Shown one piece after another: positions 32,922-44,071 of a stretch of 64,000 bases of DNA (its first letter is position 1; each line of letters opens with the position of its first letter). Source of the DNA: Linum tenue (Eukaryota; Streptophyta; Magnoliopsida; Malpighiales; Linaceae); NCBI GenBank assembly GCA_946122785.1, contig CAMGYJ010000002.1, forward strand, positions 55,267,703 to 55,331,702, read 5' to 3'. The notes below the pieces were generated by a model. It worked only from the letters and a program-made list of their open reading frames with translations. It had not been told where the DNA came from and ran no database searches. Both the position numbers and the translations under genes were made by a program.

Positions 32922-34401
32922 ATAGTTGTGGGTTAGAGAGAGGAGTCTAGGGTTCCATTGAAGAGATGAAAGGAAGAAGAAGAAGGGGAGTCATCTTGAA
33001 GATTGAAGGCTAGCCTCCAGCTAGTGCTCATGAAGACAATAGTTTCCTCTTCTCCTTCTATGGGGTGATCCCCTTTGTGCTTGAGGTAAAAATCCCTAAC
33101 CTTTAGATGGATGTTAGGGTTTCGAATATGAATGAATTCTCTCCCACTATTTATGGTTGATTGATATTTTATTATGCCATTATATTGCTTCAATAGTAGT
33201 GGATAGTGATAGTTCTTGACCTAGGTTGAAGTGACCATCCCCTTAGGTCAAGCTAAGAACACATATAAATTGAGACAAGATTTGAACTACAAAACCATTG
33301 AGTTGAAGTTGTGTTTGTCCTTGGGTTTACCCTTGTAGGAATCCAGAAATGTCCAATTTCTAAACCTAAAGTGAAGTCCGAAGAGGGTAGGGGACAATAT
33401 GGGTTTCGACTACTTACATAGCTTCGTTCTTCTACTACTTGTGATGTGGAGAGTTATTGCGGTTTTCAGGGTAGATGGTTGGCTTGGCATAGAACTCTGA
33501 TAGGCTCACGCTAGAGGATGTAACACACAGGAACGATGATGATTGACGAGGTCGAGGAGGAGGATTTTAACGAGACTAGCTATCATGATAATTTTTTAAT
33601 TTCTAGGCTCATTTATTTTTATTAATTAATTGGTATTTTACTATTATTTGGGGATATCAGTCTTATATATTGTTTTATTTTTTCTAGTAGGACTTGGGTT
33701 ATCTTATTCTCTTTGTTCAGGTCTAGATTCTAGTTTCTTTGTGGGAGAAGTAGTCATATTTTTGGTAGGAATAAGGAGAGTACGGTCCAAACCAAAGGGG
33801 AGAAGGAGAGGGATTTTGGGATCTTTCTATGATTATAATATGGACTCATTCTCTAGTTTTAACCAACGACTAGTGAGGCTAGTGAATCCGACGCCAAATT
33901 TTTGTGCCTTCAAGCTTTGTAGGAGAAAGTTGTGAACTATGACTAGTGATTTGAGTTATATCGATGAGAGACTCATTGTTAATGGGTTTTATGTAACAAT
34001 GAGGTAACTGTTTACATATGTCTATTGGATGTTTAATCATGTAAATCTCTTGCTTTAATAAAAGTGGTTATTGTTTGTTCGTGACCTAGGTTGAGATAAC
34101 TATTGATGACACATGAAATATACTATTTAAGCCCCCATATTATGGTCAAAAGTGAATTGATTTTCCAATCTTTATCGCCATAATATCTTGGATTTGCTAT
34201 GTGAATGCTCAAAGTGTTGTTGAGGACTGTTTTATTACTATGATACACTTTTGGTAGCATTTTTGGCATTTTCAAGTCAAGGCAGGCTAAAAGCCCACTT
34301 AGGACCATTGAGGGACATCAAGGCTCAACTGCTGGTGCAAGATTCGAAGAGAAGTTCAAGGCCCTGAAATGGCACAAAAACTAGTGTCCATGATACAAAA
34401 T
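32161..34401 (+). other. Old, degraded Athila-like LTR sequence
   Basis: From 32323 (tgataacacccaaatcg) the order of landmarks matches the LTRs around it: GC-rich gatcgcg words (32520-32700), a GA microsatellite (32888-32918), gtctagggttccattgaag near 32946, then cctaggtt and aattgagacaagatttg. It is too diverged for boundaries. A second LTR-like start, tgatgacacatgaaat, is at 34103. ORFs at 33630-33935 and on the minus strand have no domains. Confidence 0.4.
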
Positions 34402-34406
34402 GACAA

Positions 34407-35767
34407 TGACTCGCTCCTACCGTCACTCTAGAAAATGGCCAAGTGTAACCACCTCCTAAAGCGTAGTATAGCGGGTTTGGGTTTTAATGTCAACCTAGGT
34501 CCTAAGTGTGATGACTACTCCGTGAGTTCTTATTATTTAGCAGTGAAAGTGTAGAGAAGATCCAAACAAGCAAACAAGCAAATCAGGTAAAAAGGTTGTT
34601 TTCAAGTCGAGAGAGGTCACCCGGATATGGTTCCCCCTAGACTGCAGTTAAACCGGATTGTAATTTACCAAGTTCAATTTCAATTATAGTTATATTGCGG
34701 GAGGTTCTTAAACAGTCTGCGGTCTCGACTAAAGGTCTCCAGACCCTCTCAATCTGAGTCCCCAGCGGGCGACTAACCTCCACCGGAGTAAACAGATTGA
34801 GGTCCTAACGAACCAAACCTCCACTAGCGAAGTAAATTCGGTACAAAATAGTGAATTGACTCCTCGAATAAAGTCTCCAATTCACTACCTTCAATCAATG
34901 ATGCTCTATCAACCTAGGCAGATATTCTCTTTCTAGGTTAAAGCAGAAACAACATGAATTTGACCAGGATTCATGCCATTCAACAATTCAAACCTCAATT
35001 GAATATAATCAAATCATAGAATCTGTACTTGGGTTCATACAATCAAACCTAACATACAAATCTAGGGTTCTTCATACCCAGGTGAATAAGAAAGTTACTC
35101 CATAGAGAGAGATGGAAAATCTAGCTCAGATGCAGAAACCATACTATGAAGGATGATAATCTGCTTCTGAAACTCAATCAGCTCTTCTCCAAGCTCAAGC
35201 CGGGCTCCAATGGCGATGGAGATCGATCAAAGACACTTGAAGAATCAGGTTCGTCACTTTCTCTCTCTAGGTAGCGCTTTTTCTCTCTAAAACTCGGAAC
35301 CCTTCACTTTTGCCCTTCTTTTCCCTTAAGAAGCTGTCTATCGCGATCCCCGGTCTGAATACCAGATAAGGTATTTTGGGTGGCGACCAAGTATCTTCAA
35401 AACGCAGCGTCGGGGGGCAGGGGAAAATCCCCGGTCAAGGCCAAGAATCCCCGACCGGGGATTTAAGCCTCACGACCTAGTCCCCTTCTGCTTCTCAACG
35501 TCCAAAACGTGAATTCCCCGGTCTGCTCCAAATAATACATGACCGGGTATTTCTGCTCATGGCCGAGTATTTTGCTCCTCCAGCACACTTCGACCCAAAC
35601 GTGCTCCTTTCGACCCGAAACTCGTTTCTTCGCCTCGATTCCAACGTCAAGCCCGGGAATATGACATAAATGCACAACCTCGTGTGAAATCGGCTTAAAA
35701 CATGAGAATCAACATCTCAAACTGCTCAAGAATAGGGGTAAAAACATGTGCAATCGATGGTCTATCA
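34407..35767 (-). repeat. 3' LTR of element B
   Basis: 1361 bp. Its first bases (tgactcgctcctaccgtcac, then ctctagaaaatggcc) are the complement of the end of element A's LTR, and it ends ggtctatca like A's. In U3, A's cacggccgtg array is replaced by ccccgaccgggga-type palindromes (35345-35570). Confidence 0.85.
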
Positions 35768-36758
35768 AATTCCCCCACACTTCACCATTTGCTTGTCCCC
35801 AAGCAAACCTAACTCAAACCAATGCAGCTCTCCAGATCACTATAGCATTAAACAACCCTGATCGTCGGTAGAGGATTTTCTAGATCATAAAGCAGCTTAC
35901 GAGGTCAACTGGTCTGCTAAGACGTCTCCTATCTCTCTCAATGCGAGTACTAGACTCAAGCCAGGATCATGAGAATAAGTAGAAGTAAGATAGTCAATTC
36001 ATGGATAAAGGGACTCACACCATTCACAACCAAGGACTCGTTGTACCGGGGTGCTCTTTCACTTCATTTTACCGTTGGAACCCCTTTTTGCACTTTCATT
36101 TACATTTCTCTTGTTTTTTTCACTTAGCAGGGGTTCCAACTGCAGTCTTTTGCACGGTCGGCCCTTATTAGTCGAGCAAGAGCAATTTCTGTACATCTGG
36201 CGCTCGCCAGAGTACTTCTTTTAACTCCTTTTCCTCAACTCGTGTGGAGGGTCAATGAAATTAAGGGGGGTCGGAAGCTCTATCCGTGCCCTTAAAAATA
36301 CATCCTCAAGTAGGCAAACCGTTCAATGGGTGGAAGTTTTACTTGTACTGGAGACAGCTTAGCTTCACCTTGTAGGAGTACCCCACTAAGGATCACTAAA
36401 ATCTCCTCCAAAACCCGATTTTGTGCAATGAAAGGTGCCACACACGTTGGGCTTACCCCATGTTTAAGATTTTGATGATTTCGACATGGAGGACCAACTG
36501 CTTTTCATTTCCCACATGAGCACCCTGTTCGATACACGAGTCCATAACACAATCCAAACAGAGTGACCATTATCACATGAATTCAACGGTCTTAACTCCA
36601 CCAATTCACAAAATCAACCGGTACAACAAAGAGCTAGATAGGAGAAATCTTATACTTCAACATCCTTCATAGTGCTACACTACCTCCCTAGGTTGCACAT
36701 TACTATAGAGACTGCCAATTCAAAGCATACTGAGCAGGCAATTTGCAAGGAAACACGT

Positions 36759-36808
36759 ACTTGGAGCCCTCAAATTTAAAAATTTGGACAGTGGACTAGG
36801 CTCCAAGC
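36759..36808 (-). other. 3' noncoding two-stem hairpin, element B
   Basis: Minus-strand counterpart of 29906-29955, with arms acttggagcc and ggctccaagc. Confidence 0.6.
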
Positions 36809-37143
36809 ACACAAACAGATCTAATGCAGTCAAAAGAGAGACATCCCCCCCACACTTAAGTTCGACATTGCCCTCAATGGAGAAGAGGGAAGGATAAGGG
36901 GAACGATGTTATCGGTGTGCACATACTGCGGGAGACTGGAAGGGGACCAGTCTGAGTGAAAAGGACTGGAGAGGGGACCAGTCAGGGACACAGGCACAAC
37001 TAAAGGGAACAGAAGAACTCAAACACAATACGTTAGGTCCAATGGTCAGCCCAATATTACATCATCCAAAACAAAAGAAAACAAACCAAAACCAAACCAG
37101 TTTGCAATCCGACCCAAAACAAAAGAAATAAATGAAAACCGTG

Positions 37144-37161
37144 GTGGGGTTGCCTCCCCAC
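37144..37161 (-). other. Post-ORF hairpin, element B
   Basis: Same GTGGGG-AGGCAA-CCCCAC hairpin as in A, shortly after the stop codon of the protease ORF. Confidence 0.6.
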
Positions 37162-37206
37162 AAGCGCTTCTTTACTGTCTTTTAGCTGGACGCCCATGGT
37201 GGATAC

Positions 37207-38394
37207 TCAGGGGGGTGCAGGATCAGGTGCCTCCAAGAGATGATCCACATCGCTCTTGAGGTACAGCTTCAGCTGGTGGCCATGCACCCGACGGGTGCAA
37301 CCACCAGCATTGGTCAACTCGACCTGGCCATCCGGCAGGATGCAAGCGAGTGAGTACTCGGATGGCCAGGGTGGTCGTGGTGCAGGAGATGGGACCAGCT
37401 CATAGTGGTCGCCACCTTTCTTCCGAGCAGACTTAGCCACCTGCTGCTTGGGTCGCCACTCCTCTTTGATCTTTTTGTTTGGCGGTGAGGTTGAAGGGAG
37501 TGGCGGCGAAGGCGTGAGAGGGGGATCCTGCAAAACGAGAGGCACAGAGGGATACACGACAGGCTCGTGTACCTGGTGAGAAATAGCATGCATAGGTGTG
37601 ACAGCAGGCATATCACAATGATCTAATTCAGACACAGAAAAAGTATCATGTTCATTCCCCGCACGCAAGATCAGTTTACCACTATGCACATCAATAAGTG
37701 CCTTGGCGGTGGCGAGAAATGGTCTACCCAAAATCAAAGGCACATCCACATCCTCATTTATATCCAGAATAACAAAATCAACAGGATATGTGAATCCGCC
37801 TTCTTTAACAAGCAGATCCTCGATGATACCCCTAGGATGCACAATGGAACGGTCAGCTAGCTGAATGCTCATCCTAGTAGGGCTAAGTTCACCTAAGTCT
37901 AGCTTTTTGAACAACTTATACGGCATGACATTTATGCTAGCGCCTAGGTCCGCCAAGGATTTGCCTACATGCATGCTGCCAATAGTAAGAGGGATAGTAA
38001 AACCCCCTGGGTCCTTGCGCTTTTCGGGCAGCTTGTTCTGCAGGATAACAGAACACTCCTCGCTCAGCAGCACTGTCAAAAGATCCCCAAGTTTCTTCTT
38101 GTTTGTGAGGATGTCTTTCATGAACTTGGCGTACTTGGGCATCTTTGACAGTGCCTCCACGAACGGCATGTTGATGTTGACCTGCTTCAGCATTGCCATG
38201 AATTTGGAAAACTCAGTCTCCAGCCTGTCTTTGTGTAAGCGAGTTGGGAAGGGAAGCTGGGGTACATGCTCCTTAACCACTGGCTGCGGCTTGGGAGCAG
38301 GGGTTTCCTTCTCCACCCTCACTTCTGCATCGTCGGCTGGAAGTGCTGAAGCAGGTAGTGGTTCCTCCTGCCTGGCCGGGGCAGGTACAGCCAA
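37207..38394 (-). CDS. Protease with integrase-like tail, element B
   Basis: 395 residues, closely similar to the ORF at 28079-29542 from its residue ~98 onward: AEVRVEKETPAPKPQPVVKE, catalytic LADLGASINVMPYKLF, VPLILGRPFLATAKALIDVH, and the tail DGQVELTNAGGCTRRVHGHQ. The N-terminal part is cut off by a stop at about 38558-38560 and by sequence changes between, so the listed start is only the first in-frame Met of the open stretch. Sharing the same protease-to-tail junction with A shows the pol deletion predates both insertions. Probably not expressed as a working protein because gag upstream is broken. Confidence 0.72.
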   Translation of the reverse strand: MAVPAPARQEEPLPASALPADDAEVRVEKETPAPKPQPVVKEHVPQLPFPTRLHKDRLETEFSKFMAMLKQVNINMPFVEALSKMPKYAKFMKDILTNKKKLGDLLTVLLSEECSVILQNKLPEKRKDPGGFTIPLTIGSMHVGKSLADLGASINVMPYKLFKKLDLGELSPTRMSIQLADRSIVHPRGIIEDLLVKEGGFTYPVDFVILDINEDVDVPLILGRPFLATAKALIDVHSGKLILRAGNEHDTFSVSELDHCDMPAVTPMHAISHQVHEPVVYPSVPLVLQDPPLTPSPPLPSTSPPNKKIKEEWRPKQQVAKSARKKGGDHYELVPSPAPRPPWPSEYSLACILPDGQVELTNAGGCTRRVHGHQLKLYLKSDVDHLLEAPDPAPP

Positions 38395-38557
38395 TGTTGG
38401 CTTGCCACTCCTGGTAAAGATGGCATCCAGCTGCTGGTGAGGCTCGTGAGGATTAGGGATGGTGGTGGCAGGCAGTTCCCGGTGCCCTGGTGTTGTTCTG
38501 GCGGGCTATTCCTCCAATCTGATGCTGGAAGTCCTGCAATATGGCACCTTGGTTCCT

Positions 38558-40038
38558 CTAACCTGCCTCCAGCGAGGCGATGTTCTGGTCGATCCTGGCA
38601 AAATTGGCCTGGCTGGTAGTCATGAATGCCGCTAAAATATTTTTCAGCTCCGTCATCTGATTATCTAGAGCTGGAGCTACTGCTGGCTCGGCATACTGAC
38701 GCTGGGGGCTGCTGAAATGGTTGCCCCTGCCTAGGCTGGTAAGGCTGCTGCTGTGGAACTGGCCCCTGTCTGGCCTAGAAGGGCTGCCTCTGCTGAAAAC
38801 CACCCGCTGGTGCTGGGAAACCAGGTGGTTTAGTGGTGTTGCTATGCCAAGCAAAGTTGGGATGCTGGTGCCACCCGTCATTGTATGTATTGCTGTATGG
38901 ATCAAGGCCCCGAGCATTGGCGATGAAGTCCAACTGCTCTTGGGGAGTAGAAGACTCCCGCATAGCCTGACAGTCTTCCACCAGATGGTTCGAGCTCTCA
39001 CACCACTAACATTGAGCTACTGGAGGTACAACCAAACCTCTGCCCGGAATAAGACTGTTTGGCTGCTTCAATGTCTGCACTAACTCAGCCACCTCCCTCT
39101 CTAGCCTAGACCTGGTCTCCATGGCATGCACACCTCGATCACGGGAATTCCTGCCTCTGGTGCTCTGCCCCCAGGAATGATCTCTGGCAGCCAAGGTGCT
39201 GATCATCTGGTTCAGTTCGAGTGGAGTCCTAGTAAGAATATCCCCTCCTGGGCATAGAGACTCAATCACCTTTTGGCTTTCCGGAGATAGAGCACTGTAG
39301 AAGTTCCCCACGGTGAATGCATCACTGAAGCCATGATGGGGACACTGCCAGAAAAATCCCGAGTACCGCTCCCATGCATCACGAAGTGACTCATCTGGCT
39401 CTTGGAGGAAGTGAGTGATCTCCCGCTGGATCTCTGTGGTCTTCGATGCTGGATAGTACCTGTGCACGAACTTATTGGCCAGATCGTCCCAAGAAGTGAT
39501 GGACAGTGGGGGCTTGTCTCCAACCACCTCTTTGCATGCCCCACCAGAGAATGGAGGAAGAGGTAAAGGCGAATCGCATCATCGGGTACACCGTTCATCT
39601 TGAACCCGTTCGTCAGCTGCAGGAAACGGGAAAGATGCACCCTTGCCTCCTCATCCTTCAAGTCATGAAACTGGATAGAGGATGTAATGAGCTGAATCAG
39701 CATGGCTTGATCTCGAAGATGTTCGCTCGAATAGGTGGATAAAGGATGACTGGGCGGATATCAGCGACCCGTGGAATATAGTAGTACTCCAAGGTGGGAC
39801 CCGGCGGCGGTGGCTGATGATGAACCCCATCTGCCTGGGGTATGGGGTCGTTCCCCGAGATCTGATTCACCAGGGGAACCTGGAGAGGTATCCCCTGGGG
39901 CGGGTTGTGTTCACCTTCCATCCCGTACTCTTCCTCGGAATCGCTGCTCAAGTGGCCGTCTATGCGCTCCGCCATAGCCAGTCTAGCTCGATGTTGTCTC
40001 CTAAGTTGGCGACAGGTGCGTTCAAGCTCCGGATCCAA
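38558..40038 (-). pseudogene. Broken gag of element B
   Basis: Clear homologue of 26690-28027 with several lesions. A stop lies near the original start (the ATG near 40055 is followed by TAG within five codons). One base is lost after EIKPC (39695) and another after RWLET (about 39530), restoring frame. A TAG replaces Gln between the first two Cys of the zinc knuckle (near 39008; C-stop-W-C). Another stop follows SLEAG at 38558. At the place where A has its gag stop, B is open (HFSSPQRQYAEP). Confidence 0.85.
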
Positions 40039-40195
40039 CGGCAGTAAACCTCCTAACTACGGGTCATGCACTACCTGCACACAGTCAAGCATCAAACCCA
40101 TGAAGGCACAAGTGTGACAAAGCAAACAATGCTAAAAAGAAAAGCTAAATTAACATAAATCATGTTTCTTCAACAACTTAGCCGTTGACACGCTA

Positions 40196-41508
40196 AAACA
40201 CAACACCTAACAATGGCCAAGTGTAACCAATGAAAGGGACTGCAGTATAGTGGCACAAGTAATAAATATCGAATCCACGGGTCTCTAGAGTTACCATTAC
40301 TCAGCTTCAGTTCATTATCTAGCAAACTAGATTAAGAATTGATTGATAAACTACTCTACTGACTACTCTACTAATTACAAGTTGGGAACTCACTTAGGTA
40401 TGATTCCCCCTAGCTCCTCAATTAGGTCCAAGTTGCAATAACCTTTGGTTGATCTACTGTTGATTAAACTGCGGAAGATCCTAAATTAGCTTGGAATCTC
40501 TTAAGCTGACCAAGCCCTCTCAGTCCAACTACCCGGCAGACGACTAGTCTTCACCAGGATAGAAAGCTGAGGCTATGAACACAGAACTCCACTACCGGAA
40601 TTGGATTCCAGTACAAAGCAGTAAACTGGCTAACTCTCGTATAGCCAATCTCCTACTATCGAATGAAGGGACTCTAACAACCTAATCAGATTCTATCTAT
40701 CATAGGTTAAAGCAGAAATCAAGAGAATTTGATCAAGATTCAATTGACTCAATAAATCATGCCTCAATCGATTATAATCAAACAATAAAGCATCCAAAAC
40801 TTCATACAAGAAAGATCCTAACTCATGGAACTAGGGTTCCTCAAAACCTAAGTGAAGGGAAGTTACTCCATAGAGAAGAGAGAGACTGCAGAAATCTGAT
40901 CTAGATCTTCAATCTCCATCTCCAAGCTTGATTCCCGAGCTCCAATGGCGAAGAAATCCTCCAAAATAGCTCCAAGAATGTTCCCAAGTCGCTCTCTCTC
41001 TCTAGGGTTCGTCCCTTGGGTGTTTGGGATCCAAAACCCAGCTCCCTCTCTCCAAAAATCGCAAAACAGCTTTTATACCCGCTGAAACTCGCACCCCCTA
41101 CTTGCACGGCCCTGCAAATTGAGGTTCTGGCCGTGCACAATTTCCAGCATGCACTCCTAAGCTTCGTTGATCTCGTTTGAGCTCGTTTGACCTCCGATTC
41201 AGTCACCGTTTGATCCCAGACGCTCGTAGTCTCGTCCTCTTTCTTTTTATAACAAGCTTGCATGATTCTTTGTCCATAAAGTGAGGTAGAAATCCATTCT
41301 TCTTCAAGTCATGCCCGAGTTTCTTCTCTCGAATCGTCAATTGATCTCTGATTGACTTGAAACTTGCGCCTATGCTTCACTTTATGTGCTAGGACCTGAA
41401 ATGGGACAAAGGAACACAACCTAGCATAAAATAGGCCAAAGACACGATAATTCAAGCTCAAACAATCAAGAAACAAAGGGGAAAACATGTGCAAATACCG
41501 AGTCATCA
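40196..41508 (-). repeat. 3' LTR of element C (solo-LTR family at its ends)
   Basis: Its first 35 bases and its end (gagtcatca) match the solo LTR at 20829-22343. Its middle (40500-40600, from ctgaccaagccctctcag) matches the 5' LTR of C better. It has only one pair of cacggcc half sites, near 41104-41135. Confidence 0.75.
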
Positions 41509-42299
41509 AATCCCCCCACACTTAACTGTTTGCTTGTCCCCAAGCAAACCTAACTCAAACCAATGCAACTCTCCAGACCTCTATAGCAACAAACACCCCA
41601 GATCGTAGGTAGAGGACTTCCTAGATCATTTACCAACTTACGAGGTCAACCGACACACAAGTCTTCTCATAGCTTCTTCGGCGAGAGCACTAGTATCGAG
41701 TTGGCATCATGGCAAATAGTGAACAGAGGACAAATGAATTGTGGATGAAGAGATTCTCAAAAACAAAAGATCATGGACTCACATTTTTCAAGGTGCTCTA
41801 TTTTCTTCTTGAAGAGGGTTGGAACCCCTTTTCTTTTCTGTTTTGCTTGTTTTCTGTTATTTTTTTATTTTTTATTTCAAGGGTCCCAACCTGCTCTTAC
41901 CGGCCATGCCAGGAGCGGATGTCTCGAGCCTCGTGCGGGGAAACACATGTAAGGGGGCTGGAGGTAGTAGGTGGAAATTGGGAATGAATTCCCGTCTCCC
42001 CTTACACACTTTCGCCCTATTCGCACGGGAGACGTTATTTTGAAGCACATTTTCGAGCACCTGTTAAACTCAAAACATGATACAAGAGTCCATGACAGGT
42101 AGAGAATCCACAACACCACACAATTCAAGGGTCCTAAGATCACTAATTCACTCAATCAACCAACACAATATGAAGAAGCAATGAGACTTCTTAAATGCAT
42201 CAACATCCTCCATAGTGCTACACTACCTCCCTAGGTTGCATATTACTATAAAGACTGTCAATTCAAAGCATACTGAGCAGGCAATTGCAAGGAACACGT

Positions 42300-42349
42300 A
42301 CTTGGAGCCCTCAAATTTCAAAATTTGGACAGTGGACTAGGCTCCAAGC
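42300..42349 (-). other. 3' noncoding two-stem hairpin, element C
   Basis: Counterpart of 29906-29955; the inner stem is caaatttt/aaaatttg here, one pair longer than in A. Confidence 0.6.
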
Positions 42350-42665
42350 ACACAAACAGCCAAACATTCACCCGCATAAAATCGAACACAAACAGCCAAA
42401 CATTCACCCGCATAAATAATCGAACACCCCCCACACTTAAGCACGACATTGTCCTCAATGGAGGAAAGATAAGGAGGGTAGAACGAAGTTACCAGATCAA
42501 GGGTGAATGATGGTGGATGGGGCAGGCGGTGCATTCTAGGAGGAGAGCGTAGTCGGAACACAAACACCCCACAAAATCTCACAAAGGTTGAGTTATTGAC
42601 TCTAAAATCAAATAACAAAACTGACTCAACCGAGCATAAATAGAGAAAGAAATGCAAACCGACTG

Positions 42666-42683
42666 GTTGGGTTGCCTCCCAAC
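42666..42683 (-). other. Post-ORF hairpin, element C (compensated stem)
   Basis: The minus strand reads GTTGGG-AGGCAA-CCCAAC, 38 bases after the ORF stop. Compared with A and B, G-C at pair three has become T-A with pairing kept and the loop unchanged. Confidence 0.6.
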
Positions 42684-42720
42684 AAGCGCTTCTTTCACGT
42701 CGTGAGCCGGACGAGGGCTC

Positions 42721-43935
42721 CTAAGTTTCGGTCCATGCTAGAACCTCCTTGAAGTTGAGGTTCTCATCTATGAGGTGGAGTCTCAAGTCATGAGCATGTG
42801 GTGTGGCAGGTGATGAAGGCTCATGTACTTGATGCAGATGAAGTCTCCACCCTCGAGACCTCTTCTTCTCTTCTCTCGTCTCATTGCCCCAAACCAGATA
42901 AGACAGCATCGATTGGCCACCATCGCGTCCACCAAGAGGGACCGATGTCGATGTGGCCTTGGTCTGGCAAAGAGACACTGCAAATGGGTCCTTGCCAAGC
43001 AGCTCCTCGAACTTTGGTGGAGATATCACATGTAACTCATGGCCGGTGCAGGCCTCTTCCACCTTAACTCCGTCCTCAGCCTGGACGCCAATTGCCTCCA
43101 CAACCCCCCTTCCTTCTTCAAAATGTGGTCTCTCCCCTTGGAAAAGATCAAGAACTACCTCTTCTTTACTTTCTTCTTCATCCTCCACAACTTCCTTCCT
43201 CATCCTTGCTCGCTCTTCTTCTTCTAGAACAGATTGGAGAGCAAGTCGCCAGGCAATTTCTTCAATGGGACCAGCTTGCATCTCCTCGCACAGGCCCAGC
43301 ATGTTAGAGCATAAATGAGGAACAGTGTGATATGCAACCAGAGGACTTTCCTGATCATGATTATCATGGAAGTTCTCCGTGATAACTTCTGTATGCTCCT
43401 CAACGCCCCCGTTGCCCTTGTCATTCTCCACCTCTTCTAGCGTAGTAGCAGAAAGGTGATCTCGAGCAGGATGTGAGCAAACTTGCTTCACCCACTCTGT
43501 TTGCTTCGCTGAGCACTGAACAGTCTGCTCCATGTCATGGAGAAATGAGGGATCGGACGAGGCAAGGGCTTGGATTTGAAGATCTATCTTGGAGCATGCT
43601 CTCTCACTGTCTCGAGCAAACTGCTCCACGAGAAGCCTCAATTCATAGTTTGGATCTGGCTGTGGAGTGTAGCACGGCTCTACAGATTGGCCCGTGAAGG
43701 CCGCCATGGGTAACTCCAGCGCCGATGGCCCTTCTGGTTGTGGGAGAAATTCTTCTTGGTAATGAGGTTGTTCTTGATATGCCCAGGGGTCTGGTTGTTC
43801 TCCGTAGAAAGGGGGTTGGTACTGGAACCCGAATCCATAGTCTTCTCCTCCTTGATTGCTACAGGGAGTCTCGGGGTAATACCACTCGGATGGTGGTGGA
43901 TACCCCCAATGATTGGAGAAGCCATGAGGATCCAT
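42721..43935 (-). CDS. Orphan 404-residue ORF of element C (not a recognisable Gag)
   Basis: An intact frame that starts MDPHGFSNHWGYPPPSEWYY about 110 bases after the primer site, where Gag would start. Residues 1-90 are rich in Pro, Gln, Tyr and Gly. About 118-150 is helical (NYELRLLVEQFARDSERACS, then KIDLQIQALA). The middle and C-terminal parts are strongly acidic (EEEERARMRKEVVEDEEESK). It ends LHLIDENLNFKEVLAWTET. No zinc knuckle, DLGAS, RT or integrase motif. I recall similar tyrosine/proline-rich ORFs in plant non-autonomous Athila-like elements, but no known function. Intactness beside a decayed gag in B suggests either youth or selection. Confidence 0.65.
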   Translation of the reverse strand: MDPHGFSNHWGYPPPSEWYYPETPCSNQGGEDYGFGFQYQPPFYGEQPDPWAYQEQPHYQEEFLPQPEGPSALELPMAAFTGQSVEPCYTPQPDPNYELRLLVEQFARDSERACSKIDLQIQALASSDPSFLHDMEQTVQCSAKQTEWVKQVCSHPARDHLSATTLEEVENDKGNGGVEEHTEVITENFHDNHDQESPLVAYHTVPHLCSNMLGLCEEMQAGPIEEIAWRLALQSVLEEEERARMRKEVVEDEEESKEEVVLDLFQGERPHFEEGRGVVEAIGVQAEDGVKVEEACTGHELHVISPPKFEELLGKDPFAVSLCQTKATSTSVPLGGRDGGQSMLSYLVWGNETREEKKRSRGWRLHLHQVHEPSSPATPHAHDLRLHLIDENLNFKEVLAWTET

Positions 43936-44046
43936 GATTCAGATCTGCACCAACAAAAACAAAAACACCCAAGTGAAAAGCAAGGGTGGAAAACAAAAGA
44001 AAAACGCTAAAGTAACAAACTTCTGCCTTTCCTAATAATCTAGAAA

Positions 44047-44065
44047 GTCCCCAGCAACGGCGCCA
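44047..44065 (-). other. Primer binding site of element C, tRNA-Asp type
   Basis: The minus strand reads tggcgccgttgctggggac, one base different from element A's primer site, six bases from the LTR at 44072. Confidence 0.8.
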
Positions 44066-44071
44066 AAAACT

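Noticed and set aside
43092..43318. Plus-strand ORFs over element C's coding region
   Set aside because: Antisense to the intact 404-residue ORF; Ser/Leu/Pro-rich shadows.
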